DNA of 64,000 nt, from the NCBI GenBank assembly GCA_900754115.1, contig CAAEBM010000052.1, forward strand, positions 43,608-107,607, given 5' to 3'. How positions within the stretch are numbered: the stretch's first letter is position 1; each line of letters opens with the position of its first letter. A model generated the notes under the pieces. That model did no database searches and was not told the origin of the DNA. It was given only the letters and a program-made list of their open reading frames with translations. The stretch comes from Bacilli bacterium. GTDB lineage: Bacteria > Bacillota_I > Bacilli_A > RFN20 > CAG-631. Positions 34,518 through 43,186 of this stretch are shown piece by piece. Both the position numbers and the translations under genes were made by a program.

Positions 34518-35474
34518 CTAATCACTGATTTTAAATGATAGTCCACAAGCTTTCAATTTTTCGCGAACTTCTTTTAAAGATTTTTTGCCTAAATTACGAA
34601 CTTTCATCATATCTTCTTCAGTTTTTTGCGTCAATTCTTGTACTGTTAAAATGTTTGCACGTTTTAAGCAATTATAAGAACGAACACTCAAGTCGAGTTC
34701 TTCAATGGACATATCTTGATATTTATCATGTTCTTCTACTTGAGAATCATCAATTACTTTTTCATCAAAGATACTAAGTGTTTCTAATTTAGCAAATAAC
34801 TCTAAATGTTCAATAATGATTTTTGCACTTAAAGCGATGGCTTCTTGTGGAGTACAAGCCCCATTGGTTGTAACATCCATGATTAAACGATCGTAATTGG
34901 AATCATGTCCAACACGTGTTGGTTCTACTTCAAAAGCAACTTTTTTAATTGGTGTAAAATTTGAATCTGTAGGGATTGTTCCAAAAGGAATTTTATTGGA
35001 TTTATTCTTTTCAGCTAAAACATATCCTCTACCTGTTTTGACATAAATTGTTGCATCTAAACTACCACCTTCAGCAACTGTACAAATATAAGCATCTTTA
35101 TTGATGACTTCAATGCCGCTTGGAGTAATAAAATCATTAGCAGTGACCACTTTTGGACCAATCACTTTTAATTTGATTTCATTTTCTTGATTCATTGCAT
35201 AACTTTCGGAAACATAATTCACTGCTTTTAAGTTTAAAATTAAAGAAGTTGCATCTTCTTCTACTCCTGCAATAGCTGAAAATTCATGTCTGATTCCTTC
35301 AATTTCTACAGCATACATTGCTGTTCCAGGTAAAGATGACAAAAGAACACGACGTAAAGCATTTCCTAAGGTTGTTCCAAAGCCTCTTTCTAAGGGTTCA
35401 ACAATAAATTTGCCGTGATTTTGTTCAACACTATATTCATCAATTTTGAATTCTGGTTTTTTAAATTTATCCAT
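34518..35474 (-). CDS. rpoA: DNA-directed RNA polymerase subunit alpha
   Basis: 318 residues. N-terminal assembly domain (about 1-230; P-L-E-R-G-F-G-T-T-L-G-N-A-L-R-R-V-L) and C-terminal DNA-contact domain (about 250-318; L-D-L-S-V-R-S-Y-N-C-L-K and N-L-G-K-K-S-L-K-E-V) joined by an acidic linker. Lies between rpsK and rplQ as in nearly all Firmicutes. Confidence 0.98.
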   Translation of the reverse strand: MDKFKKPEFKIDEYSVEQNHGKFIVEPLERGFGTTLGNALRRVLLSSLPGTAMYAVEIEGIRHEFSAIAGVEEDATSLILNLKAVNYVSESYAMNQENEIKLKVIGPKVVTANDFITPSGIEVINKDAYICTVAEGGSLDATIYVKTGRGYVLAEKNKSNKIPFGTIPTDSNFTPIKKVAFEVEPTRVGHDSNYDRLIMDVTTNGACTPQEAIALSAKIIIEHLELFAKLETLSIFDEKVIDDSQVEEHDKYQDMSIEELDLSVRSYNCLKRANILTVQELTQKTEEDMMKVRNLGKKSLKEVREKLKACGLSFKISD

Positions 35475-35504
35475 TTCGTTTCCTCCCCTTTTCCATTAAG
35501 TATT

Positions 35505-35906
35505 TTACGCTCTAGGACGTTTTGGAGGACGACATCCGTTATGAGGAATAGGTGTTACATCAACAATTGTATTGATTTCTAGACCAGTTTGTTGTAAAGC
35601 ACGTACTGCTGCTTCACGTCCAGGACCAGGACCTTTGACATTCACATCAACATATTTCATTCCATGGCTGACTGCAACTTTAGCAGCAGCTTCACTAGCC
35701 ATTTGAGCAGCAAATGGAGTTGATTTTTTAGAACCTTTAAATCCTAATACACCGGCGCTGGACCATGTAATTGCATTACCAGCTTCATCTGTAATGGTAA
35801 CAATCGTATTATTAAATGTAGAATGAATATGTGCAATACCTTTTACTACATTTTTTCTGTCTTTTCTTTTTGTACGAGTGACCGTTTTATTTTTTCCTTG
35901 TGCCAT
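35505..35906 (-). CDS. rpsK: 30S ribosomal protein S11
   Basis: 133 residues. Lys/Arg-rich N-terminus, then the conserved H-S-T-F-N-N-T-I-V-T-I-T-D core and C-terminal P-H-N-G-C-R-P-P-K. Part of the platform near the mRNA Shine-Dalgarno helix. Confidence 0.98.
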   Translation of the reverse strand: MAQGKNKTVTRTKRKDRKNVVKGIAHIHSTFNNTIVTITDEAGNAITWSSAGVLGFKGSKKSTPFAAQMASEAAAKVAVSHGMKYVDVNVKGPGPGREAAVRALQQTGLEINTIVDVTPIPHNGCRPPKRPRA

Positions 35907-35923
35907 AAATCTTCACCCCTTAA

Positions 35924-36298
35924 CTATTTCGTAGCTTGCTTTTTATTCGCAATGGTTCTTGCTGGGCCTTTACGAGTACGAGCATTTGTTCTTGTTCTTT
36001 GTCCACGAACTGGAAGTCCTCTTTTATGACGTAAGCCACGATAACTTCCAATTTCCATTAAACGTTTAATATTCATAGCCACTTCTCGACGTAAGTCTCC
36101 TTCTACTTTTAAGTGAGAAACTTCCGCACGAATCCGTGTCAATTGTTCTTCTGTTAAATTTTTAACGCGAATATTTTCATCGACATCTGCAGCTTTTAAA
36201 ATTTTTGTTGCAGTTGTATATCCAATACCATAAATGTAAGTTAAAGAGATTACAACTCTTTTTTCACGTGGAATATCCACGCCTGCTATACGAGCCAT
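35924..36298 (-). CDS. rpsM: 30S ribosomal protein S13
   Basis: 124 residues. Starts M-A-R-I-A-G-V-D-I-P; the G-S-Y-R-G-L-R-H-K-R-G-L-P-V-R-G-Q signature is near the C-terminus. Located in the small-subunit head, contacting tRNA and the large subunit. Twenty bases after rpmJ. Confidence 0.98.
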   Translation of the reverse strand: MARIAGVDIPREKRVVISLTYIYGIGYTTATKILKAADVDENIRVKNLTEEQLTRIRAEVSHLKVEGDLRREVAMNIKRLMEIGSYRGLRHKRGLPVRGQRTRTNARTRKGPARTIANKKQATK

Positions 36299-36318
36299 TC
36301 TGATTATCCCTCCTATGA

Positions 36319-36432
36319 TTAGCCTTGTCTTTGTTTGTGTTTAGGATTTTCACAAATAACCATCAAGCGGCCTTTACGACGAATAATTTTGCACTTATTG
36401 CAAATTGGTTTGACTGAAGGTCTGACCTTCAT
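36319..36432 (-). CDS. rpmJ: 50S ribosomal protein L36 (zinc-binding form)
   Basis: A 37-residue gene starting M-K-V-R-P-S-V-K. Zinc ligands Cys11, Cys14, Cys27 and His32 are all kept. Lies between infA and rpsM, its normal place in Firmicutes; too short for many gene callers. A purine-rich SD (G-G-G-G-G-T-T) precedes the ATG. Confidence 0.96.
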   Translation of the reverse strand: MKVRPSVKPICNKCKIIRRKGRLMVICENPKHKQRQG

Positions 36433-36462
36433 AAATATAACCCCCTTTGGTTTTTTTTTTTT

Positions 36463-36684
36463 CTATTTGTGTCTAAAAGTAATGCGCCCACGTGTTAAAT
36501 CATATGGAGAAAGTTCTAGGGTAACTCTATCACCAGGTAAAATGCGGATGTAATTCATTCGGATTTTACCAGAAACGTGGGCAAGAATTATCACATCATT
36601 CTCCAGCAATCTTGCTTTAAACATGGCATTTGGTAATGCTTCAACAATGATTGCTTCTACTTCAATAACATCTTGTTTAGCCAA
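36463..36684 (-). CDS. infA: translation initiation factor IF-1
   Basis: 73 residues, a single S1-like OB fold (A-K-Q-D-V-I-E-V-E at the start; L-S-P-Y-D-L-T-R-G-R-I near the end). Binds the A-site of the 30S subunit during initiation. Between map and rpmJ. Confidence 0.98.
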   Translation of the reverse strand: MAKQDVIEVEAIIVEALPNAMFKARLLENDVIILAHVSGKIRMNYIRILPGDRVTLELSPYDLTRGRITFRHK

Positions 36685-36698
36685 ATTGCGTTTCCTCC

Positions 36699-37445
36699 TT
36701 ATAGTTTTGTTAATATTTCATAGCCATCTTCGGTAATAACAATTGTATGTTCATAATGGGCAGCCAAACTATGATCTGCTGTAACGACTCCCCAGCCATC
36801 TTTTAAAACTTTTACTTCTTTTTTTCCTGCATGAACCATGGGTTCAATGGCAAGAACCATTCCAGTTTTTAAAAGAGGTCCATGACCATATTTTCCATAA
36901 TTAGGCACCATTGGATCTTCATGAATAGAAGTTCCTACTCCATGTCCTGTGTAATCTTCAGGACTAGTGTATCCATGTTTTTTAACATAAGATTCAATGG
37001 CAGCAGATATATCGCCTACATGATTTCCCGGCTTTGCCTCTTTTAAGCCTTCATATAAAGCTTCTTCTGTGACTTTCATGAGTTGTTTTGCATCTTCACT
37101 GACTTTTCCTACTGCATAGGTCCAAGCGGAATCGCCATGATATCCTTGATAACAAGCTCCAACATCCACAGATACAATATCGCCTTCTTTTAATTTTTGA
37201 GATCCAGGAATTCCATGAATGACCATATCATTGATGGATACACAAACCGCTCCAGGAAATCCTTGGTATCCTTTAAAAGAAGGAGTTGCTCCATTTTGGC
37301 GAATAATCTTTTCAGACAATTTGTCTATCTCTTTTGTTGTGATACCAGAAACGATTGCTTTTTTTAATTCTTGATGAACTAAGGCAACAATCCGACCTGC
37401 TTCTTTTAATAAAGCAATTTCACGAGGTGTTTTTCTGATTATCAT
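36699..37445 (-). CDS. map: methionine aminopeptidase, type I
   Basis: 248 residues. The two-metal site is complete: Asp in V-S-V-D-V-G, Asp in Y-H-G-D-S-A, His in G-H-G-V-G, Glu in A-I-E-P and a final Glu (Y-E-H-T-I). Removes initiator Met from new proteins. Overlaps adk by four bases (ATGA). Confidence 0.98.
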   Translation of the reverse strand: MIIRKTPREIALLKEAGRIVALVHQELKKAIVSGITTKEIDKLSEKIIRQNGATPSFKGYQGFPGAVCVSINDMVIHGIPGSQKLKEGDIVSVDVGACYQGYHGDSAWTYAVGKVSEDAKQLMKVTEEALYEGLKEAKPGNHVGDISAAIESYVKKHGYTSPEDYTGHGVGTSIHEDPMVPNYGKYGHGPLLKTGMVLAIEPMVHAGKKEVKVLKDGWGVVTADHSLAAHYEHTIVITEDGYEILTKL

Positions 37446-38092
37446 TCTTTTTCTCCTAGTTCGCGAAGGATGTCTAAAAAGACATCATTTATTTCTTGCT
37501 TGCCGTCAATCGTAACTAATAACCCTTGATCTTGATAGTATTTTAATAAGGGTTTTGTTTGTTTTTCATAGGCATCAAGTCGAACTAATACACTTTCCAT
37601 GTTATCATCTTTCCGAATGGTCAATTCTTTACCACATCTATCACAAATTCCATCTTTTAAAGAAGGATGATATAAGACATGATAAGAAGCACCACAATTT
37701 TTACAAATACGGCGTCCTGTTAGTCTTTCTAATACAAGATCCGTCGGAACAAAAATTTGAATAACATGATCTAATTTCATATTTAATTCTTGAAGGATTT
37801 CTTCTAAACTTTTGGCTTGAGGAATCGTTCTTGGAAACCCATCAAGAATAAAACCATTTTTACAATCCGATTGAGAAAGTCTTTCTTTGACTATTTCAAT
37901 CGTAATATCATCAGGGACAAGCATCCCCTTTGTAATAAAACTAGCGGCTTTGATCCCCATTGGTGTTTGTCTGTCAATTGCTTGACGAAACATTTCTCCT
38001 GTAGAGATGTGAGGAATGTGATATTTTTTAGCAAGTTCAGCCGCTTGTGTTCCCTTGCCAGCACCAGGAGCACCAAATAAAATTAATTTCAT
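37442..38092 (-). CDS. adk: adenylate kinase with zinc-binding lid
   Basis: 216 residues. P-loop G-A-P-G-A-G-K-G-T (7-15), N-M-P-binding D-G-F-P-R-T (84-89). The LID carries four zinc cysteines (Cys130, 133, 150, 153), the Gram-positive form. Balances ATP, ADP and AMP. Between secY and map, as in Bacillus; 9 bp after secY. Confidence 0.98.
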   Translation of the reverse strand: MKLILFGAPGAGKGTQAAELAKKYHIPHISTGEMFRQAIDRQTPMGIKAASFITKGMLVPDDITIEIVKERLSQSDCKNGFILDGFPRTIPQAKSLEEILQELNMKLDHVIQIFVPTDLVLERLTGRRICKNCGASYHVLYHPSLKDGICDRCGKELTIRKDDNMESVLVRLDAYEKQTKPLLKYYQDQGLLVTIDGKQEINDVFLDILRELGEKE

Positions 38093-38101
38093 GGTAAGCT
38101 C

Positions 38102-39442
38102 CTAGAATTTAAATGTCTTGTAATTCTTTTCTGCTACGTAACCTTCGATTTGTTTTGTCGTTTCTAATGCAACACCGACAACAATGATTAATCCTGTTCC
38201 ACCAAAAGAAGAAGCACCTAAAACTGGGAAAATTAAAGGTACGATAATTGGTAAAGCAGCAATCACAGCTAGTGCAATCGCACCAGTAAAGGTTACACGA
38301 TTCAAGACACGACTTAAATAATTTTTCGTTTCACTTCCGGAACGAATGCCCGGAATATAAGACCCTTGCTTTGTCAAGTTTTCAGAAAGTTTTTCGGGGT
38401 CAATTTGTATGTGAGCATACATAAAGCTAAATAAAATAATTAAGATTAAATAAATGATTAAAGCTAATGGCCAACCATTTACGGTTTCTGTTAAAGAGAA
38501 TATTCTTTGAACATTTTCATAAGCAGCTCCATTTGGATTAATAAAGCCCATAATGGTTACAGGAGCCGTTAAAACGGCTTGAGCAAAAATGACAGGAATA
38601 ACACCACTAGGGTTTAATTTAATGGGTAAAAAGTTCATATGAGAGTTACTTTGACTCATCGTTGCTTTGGATTGTTGAATTGGGATTTTACGAACAGCCG
38701 TTTCGATAAATACGACAAAGATTATAATCGCTAACGTGTAAATGACATACGCAATGAATTTTAAGATGCCATTTAAAGCATCCGTTCCTGTTGCTGAAAC
38801 AGGGACTAGAATATTATATATTTGTGAAAAATTACCAGGAATACCTTTGATAATCCCTGCAAAAATAATCATTGAAACTCCGTTTCCAATTCCCTTTGCA
38901 GTAATTTGGTCACTGAGCCATAAAGTAAACATCGTACCAGCAAGCAAGATTGCAATAACATACAAATAACCTAGCCATAAACGATTACTTTCTGCTAAAG
39001 AGCCTCCAAACATGAGTGAAAAGTCAATCAAATTACGATTTTGTAAAGTGACGATAATTCCATACGCTTGAACCGCTCCTAAAAGTAAACCTAGATATCT
39101 TGTGATATCATTAATTTTTCTTTTTCCAGCTTCTCCTTGTTCTCCAAGTTCTTGTAAAGCAGGTAAAACACCTAATTGCAATAATTGAATAATAATAGAA
39201 GCTGTAATATAAGGAGAAACCCCTAAAGCAAAGATTGAAAATTGGTCTAGCGCTCCCCCACTTAATAAATTCATTACTCCTAATAAGTCATTTTCAGCGA
39301 TAACTCCACTAATTCCTGAAGAATCTACTCCAGGAACTGTGATTAACAATCCAATAATATAAATAAATAGAATGCCTAATGTAAAAAAGATACGACCACG
39401 AACGTCTTTATTCTTAAACGCATCGATAAATTTTGTAAACAT
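38102..39442 (-). CDS. secY: preprotein translocase subunit SecY
   Basis: 446 residues with ten transmembrane helices expected. The plug region I-T-V-P-G-V-D-S-S follows helix 1, and the cytosolic loop G-I-R-S-G-S-E-T (SecA/ribosome contact) is near 340. Forms the protein-conducting channel with SecE (13098). Start overlaps the rplO stop by one base (TAATG). Confidence 0.98.
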   Translation of the reverse strand: MFTKFIDAFKNKDVRGRIFFTLGILFIYIIGLLITVPGVDSSGISGVIAENDLLGVMNLLSGGALDQFSIFALGVSPYITASIIIQLLQLGVLPALQELGEQGEAGKRKINDITRYLGLLLGAVQAYGIIVTLQNRNLIDFSLMFGGSLAESNRLWLGYLYVIAILLAGTMFTLWLSDQITAKGIGNGVSMIIFAGIIKGIPGNFSQIYNILVPVSATGTDALNGILKFIAYVIYTLAIIIFVVFIETAVRKIPIQQSKATMSQSNSHMNFLPIKLNPSGVIPVIFAQAVLTAPVTIMGFINPNGAAYENVQRIFSLTETVNGWPLALIIYLILIILFSFMYAHIQIDPEKLSENLTKQGSYIPGIRSGSETKNYLSRVLNRVTFTGAIALAVIAALPIIVPLIFPVLGASSFGGTGLIIVVGVALETTKQIEGYVAEKNYKTFKF

Positions 39443-39885
39443 TAGGCAATCACCTCAACTTTTCCTCCAGCTTGTTCAATTGCTTTTGTTGCAGAAGCAG
39501 AGAATTTGTGAGCATTGACCGTCAATTTCTTTTCTAATGTTCCAACGCCAAGAATTTTTACTCCGTTATATTCTTTTTTGATTAAACCTTTTTCTTTTAA
39601 TAATACAGGGGTAATAACTGTCCCTTCATCAAATTGGTTTAAATCTTTTACGTTGACAATCGCATAGACTTTTCTTGTATAATTCGTAAACCCAATTTTT
39701 GGTAAAGTCCGATATAAAGGCATTTGGCCTCCTTCAAAACCAGGTCTTACTCCACCGCCACTGCGTTTGTTTTGTCCGTTCATTCCTCTTCCAGATGTTT
39801 TACCACATCCTGAAGCAATTCCTCTTCCTACTCGAACACCCTTTTTACGAGCGCCTTTAGTAAAACTTAATTCATTTAGTTTCAT
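39442..39885 (-). CDS. rplO: 50S ribosomal protein L15
   Basis: 147 residues from ATG 39885; an upstream in-frame GTG lies inside the SD A-G-G-A-G-G-T-G and is rejected. Gly/Lys/Arg-rich N-terminal extension (K-G-A-R-K-K-G-V-R-V-G-R-G) threads into 23S rRNA. Directly follows rpsE: rpmD (L30), usually between the two, is missing. Confidence 0.97.
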   Translation of the reverse strand: MKLNELSFTKGARKKGVRVGRGIASGCGKTSGRGMNGQNKRSGGGVRPGFEGGQMPLYRTLPKIGFTNYTRKVYAIVNVKDLNQFDEGTVITPVLLKEKGLIKKEYNGVKILGVGTLEKKLTVNAHKFSASATKAIEQAGGKVEVIA

Positions 39886-39919
39886 GTGTTGCACCTCCTA
39901 TTCTAGATACATTGAAGAA

Positions 39920-40516
39920 TTAGTATTTAATTTCTTTTACCGTTTTTCCTCTTAAAGCGGCAACTTTTTCAGCAGTTTTTAAATTTTCAATGGCATTAAT
40001 TGTAGCTCTTACCATGTTAATTGCTGTACGAGAACCATAAACTTTTGAATAAATATTTGTGATTCCAGCTAATTCTAACACAGCACGAACAGGTCCTCCA
40101 GCTACAACGCCTGTACCTTCAGGAGCAGGTTTTAAAAACACACGACAAGCCCCATGTCTTCCAATTACTGCATGGGGAATTGTTCCTCCTTTGACCATTG
40201 GAACAAGCATTTGATTTTTTCTAGCTTTTTCACTTGCTTTTTTGATTCCATCTGGTACTTCATTTGCTTTTCCTGTTCCCATGCCGACATGACCTTTATG
40301 ATCACCAGCAACGATAAGAGAAGCAAAACGCATTTTACGGCCTCCCTTTACGGTTTTGGAAACACGATTGACAGCAACAGTTCTTTCTTCAAATAAATCA
40401 TTTTTATCTTGACGAGGACGACGTTGACCTTTATTAAAAGGTTTTTTAGGTCCATGGGAATGACGAGCAGTTTCCGTTTTAGGTTGTTCTGCAGTTTTAA
40501 CTTTGTTTTCTTCCAT
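39920..40516 (-). CDS. rpsE: 30S ribosomal protein S5 with N-terminal extension
   Basis: 198 residues against about 166 in B. subtilis; the first ~35 residues are Lys/Pro/Arg-rich and extra. The core starts at E-E-R-T-V-A-V-N-R-V; the S5 RNA-binding motif with V-K-G-G-R-K-M-R-F and the C-terminal domain with G-V-V-A-G-G-P-V-R are normal. Contributes to the mRNA entry site and decoding fidelity. Confidence 0.97.
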   Translation of the reverse strand: MEENKVKTAEQPKTETARHSHGPKKPFNKGQRRPRQDKNDLFEERTVAVNRVSKTVKGGRKMRFASLIVAGDHKGHVGMGTGKANEVPDGIKKASEKARKNQMLVPMVKGGTIPHAVIGRHGACRVFLKPAPEGTGVVAGGPVRAVLELAGITNIYSKVYGSRTAINMVRATINAIENLKTAEKVAALRGKTVKEIKY

Positions 40517-40527
40517 TGTTTGTCCTC

Positions 40528-40884
40528 CTAAAATTCTAAGCCATTTTCTCTAGCAGCTTCTGCTAAAGCTTTCACACGGCCTGTATATAAGTAACCACTA
40601 CGATCAAATACTACTTTTTTAATATTTGCTTGTAATGCTTTTTTAGCAATATCGGCACCAACTAATTTTGCGCCTTCAACATTGCCACAATTTTGTAATT
40701 TTAATGCTAAAGTTGAAGAAGCCACCAATGTTTTTTGATTGACATCATCAATGATTTGGACGTGCATATGAGAATTAGAACGATAAACGCTTAGACGAGG
40801 ACACTCTGGAGTTCCAGAAATCTTGTTTCGAATTCTTAGATGCCGTTTTTGACGTTTTACATTTTTTGAAATCTTTTTAATCAT
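40528..40884 (-). CDS. rplR: 50S ribosomal protein L18
   Basis: 118 residues. Basic N-terminus, then V-F-D-R-S-G-Y-L-Y-T-G-R-V-K-A-L-A near the C-terminus. Binds 5S rRNA together with L5 (rplE in the same operon). Confidence 0.98.
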   Translation of the reverse strand: MIKKISKNVKRQKRHLRIRNKISGTPECPRLSVYRSNSHMHVQIIDDVNQKTLVASSTLALKLQNCGNVEGAKLVGADIAKKALQANIKKVVFDRSGYLYTGRVKALAEAARENGLEF

Positions 40885-40909
40885 AATTTCTTTCTTCCTT
40901 TCTTATTGG

Positions 40910-41449
40910 CTATTTGCCAGCCTTTTTGCTTTCCTTGCGTCTAATAATTTCATCACTATAGCGAATTCCTTTACCTTTGTAAGGTTCAGGCCCTCTTTTT
41001 GCACGAATTTGAGCAGCCATTTGACCCACTGCTTCTTTATCACATCCACTGACATGAACTTCTGTTGGTGAAATCACTTCAATTTTAATTCCTTCAACTG
41101 CAGGAATCGTAATTGGATGAGAATATCCTAAGTTTAGCACTAAATTTTTCCCTTCCATTTGAGCACGATAACCAGTACCAGTAATTAATAAAATCTTTTT
41201 AAATTCTTCTGATACACCTTTTACCATGCCATTAATAATAGAACGAGTGGTTCCATGCATTTGTTTAGCAGGTTTCGTTTCATTGATGCGACGAACAAAT
41301 ACTTGATTATCTTTCACTTCAATTTCAACAAGTTGATTAAAAGATTTTGTTAACGTTCCTTTTGGACCTTTTACTGTTACTTGATGTCCATCAACTAAAA
41401 CTTCTACACCAGCTGGAAGATCGATATGTTTATTTCCTATACGTGACAT
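40910..41449 (-). CDS. rplF: 50S ribosomal protein L6
   Basis: 179 residues from ATG 41449 (SD G-G-A-G-G-A 5-6 nt upstream); a longer frame to 41470 overlaps rpsH and is unlikely. Two repeated alpha/beta domains; C-terminal signature R-G-P-E-P-Y-K-G-K-G-I-R-Y. Lies near the factor-binding site. Confidence 0.97.
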   Translation of the reverse strand: MSRIGNKHIDLPAGVEVLVDGHQVTVKGPKGTLTKSFNQLVEIEVKDNQVFVRRINETKPAKQMHGTTRSIINGMVKGVSEEFKKILLITGTGYRAQMEGKNLVLNLGYSHPITIPAVEGIKIEVISPTEVHVSGCDKEAVGQMAAQIRAKRGPEPYKGKGIRYSDEIIRRKESKKAGK

Positions 41450-41459
41450 ATTGTTCCTC

Positions 41460-41855
41460 CTACCATACATAAGCTAGCACTTCGCCGCCAATATTTTTTG
41501 CGCGTGCTGCTTTGTCAGTCATAATTCCTTGAGATGTTGAAATAATTGCAATTCCTAAACCATTGAGTACTCTTGGAAGGTTATCTGCACCAACCATGAC
41601 TCTTAAACCTGGTTTGGAAATTCTTTTTAAATTGGTGATGACCCTTTCACCGTTTGCTCCATATTTTAAAGTAAGAGTTAACACTTTTTTTACATCGCCT
41701 TCAACTTTATAATCTGCGATGTATCCTTCATTGAGTAAAACTGCAGCAATTGTGCATTTTACTTTAGAAGACGGCATAGAAACGGTTTCATATTTTAATT
41801 GGTTTGCATTACGAATACGAGTTAGCATATCCGCAATTGGATCTGTCATTGCCAT
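41460..41855 (-). CDS. rpsH: 30S ribosomal protein S8
   Basis: 131 residues. Starts T-D-P-I-A-D-M-L-T-R-I-R-N-A; C-terminal S-T-S-Q-G-I-M-T-D rRNA-binding motif. In many bacteria S8 also represses its own spc operon; no separate spc leader is visible here. SD G-G-A-G-G-A-G. Confidence 0.98.
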   Translation of the reverse strand: MAMTDPIADMLTRIRNANQLKYETVSMPSSKVKCTIAAVLLNEGYIADYKVEGDVKKVLTLTLKYGANGERVITNLKRISKPGLRVMVGADNLPRVLNGLGIAIISTSQGIMTDKAARAKNIGGEVLAYVW

Positions 41856-41872
41856 GTTCTACTCCTCCTTTA

Positions 41873-42058
41873 TTACCAACTAGACTTTTTAAGGCCTGGA
41901 ATTTGACCTTTATAAGCTAGTTCACGAATACAGATACGACATAATTTAAATTTACGAATTACCGAATGAGGACGTCCACAACGTTCACATCTTGTATATT
42001 CGCGCACAGGAAACTTTTGTTTTCTTTTTTGTTTTGCGATAATTGATTTTTTTGCCAT
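41873..42058 (-). CDS. rpsZ: 30S ribosomal protein S14, type Z (zinc form)
   Basis: 61 residues, the short zinc form with Cys24, Cys27, Cys40 and Cys43. Located in the small-subunit head. Between rplE and rpsH, the usual place. Confidence 0.97.
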   Translation of the reverse strand: MAKKSIIAKQKRKQKFPVREYTRCERCGRPHSVIRKFKLCRICIRELAYKGQIPGLKKSSW

Positions 42059-42070
42059 GTTTTGTCCTCC

Positions 42071-42832
42071 TTATCTTTCAAAAGGCATACCGAATTCTTT
42101 TAATAATTCGCGGCCTTCTTCATCTGTTTTAGCTGTTGTAACGATGACAACATCTAATCCCCGTACTTTCACTACTTTATCATAATTGATTTCTGGGAAA
42201 ATTAATTGTTCTTTAATACCTAGTGTATAATTTCCACGACCATCAAAAGCATTAGCAGAAACACCATGGAAATCACGTACGCGAGGTAAAGCGATGTTAA
42301 TTAATTTATTTAAAAAATCATACATTCTATCTCCACGTAAAGTGACTTTTACACCAATTGGCATTCCTTCTCTAACTTTGAAAGTAGCGATGGACTTTTT
42401 CGCTTTTGTGATAATGGGTTGTTGTCCTGAAATCACTTTTAAATCTTCAAAAGCAGCATCAATTAATTTTGAATTGGAAGTTGCATCTCCCACACCCATA
42501 TTCAATACGATTTTTTCAATATGAGGAATTTCCATCACTGATTTATAATTGAATTTTTTCATCAAGTGTGGAGCAATTTCATTTTTATAACGTAAAACAA
42601 TCGCTGAATATTCTTTTTTAGGATTTTCCTTTACAGGAATTTTATAAGGTTTAACTTCTACTTTTTCTTCAACTGCTTGTTCTGCTTTTTTAGTTGTTGT
42701 TTTCTTTGTAGATGTCGTTTTCTTTGCTGGTGCTTTTTTAACTGGAGCATCGTTTACAACATCACTTTCCACTTTTTTTGTGGTTCTAGGCTTTTTAACA
42801 ACTGCTTTTTCTTCGTTTGCTTTTTCTGCCAT
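42071..42832 (-). CDS. rplE: 50S ribosomal protein L5 with ~74-residue Lys/Ala/Thr-rich N-terminal extension
   Basis: 253 residues instead of about 179. The core begins near residue 75-80 (R-Y-K-N-E-I-A-P-H-L) and is normal to the end (K-T-D-E-E-G-R-E-L-L). The first ~74 residues are low-complexity, with runs such as K-K-A-P-A-K-K-T-T and T-K-K-T-T-T-K-K, reminiscent of histone-H1-like tails. L5 binds 5S rRNA and contacts P-site tRNA. The ATG has an SD just upstream and no better start lies near the core, so the tail is probably translated. Confidence 0.95.
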   Translation of the reverse strand: MAEKANEEKAVVKKPRTTKKVESDVVNDAPVKKAPAKKTTSTKKTTTKKAEQAVEEKVEVKPYKIPVKENPKKEYSAIVLRYKNEIAPHLMKKFNYKSVMEIPHIEKIVLNMGVGDATSNSKLIDAAFEDLKVISGQQPIITKAKKSIATFKVREGMPIGVKVTLRGDRMYDFLNKLINIALPRVRDFHGVSANAFDGRGNYTLGIKEQLIFPEINYDKVVKVRGLDVVIVTTAKTDEEGRELLKEFGMPFER

Positions 42833-42843
42833 ATTGATTCCTC

Positions 42844-43173
42844 CTAGTCTAATTTAGCGCCAGACGCATTTTTTCCTTTAGAAATGCGCACTTTCACTTT
42901 TTTTCCTTTTACTTCTTCAAAAGTATATCCGACACGCACAGGTTTTTTAGTTTTTGGATCAAGAAGCATGACATTAGAAACATGAATAGGTGCTTCTTTT
43001 TTGGTAATTGTTCCTTCTGTGTTTTGTTGATTTGGTTTATTGTGTTTTGTAACCATATTTAAACCTTCAACGATGACTTTTTCTTCTTTTGGAAAAGCTT
43101 TTGTAACGACTCCTTCTTTTCCTTTTTCATGGCCTGTAATGACCACCACTTTATCGCCTTTTTTGATTTTCAT
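42844..43173 (-). CDS. rplX: 50S ribosomal protein L24
   Basis: 109 residues from ATG 43173 (SD G-G-A-G-G seven nt upstream); the longer frame to 43206 overlaps rplN. KOW motif G-D-K-V-V-V-I-T-G-H-E-K-G-K-E-G at the N-terminus. An early-assembly protein near the tunnel exit. Confidence 0.97.
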   Translation of the reverse strand: MKIKKGDKVVVITGHEKGKEGVVTKAFPKEEKVIVEGLNMVTKHNKPNQQNTEGTITKKEAPIHVSNVMLLDPKTKKPVRVGYTFEEVKGKKVKVRISKGKNASGAKLD

Positions 43174-43186
43174 ATTGTTACCTCCA

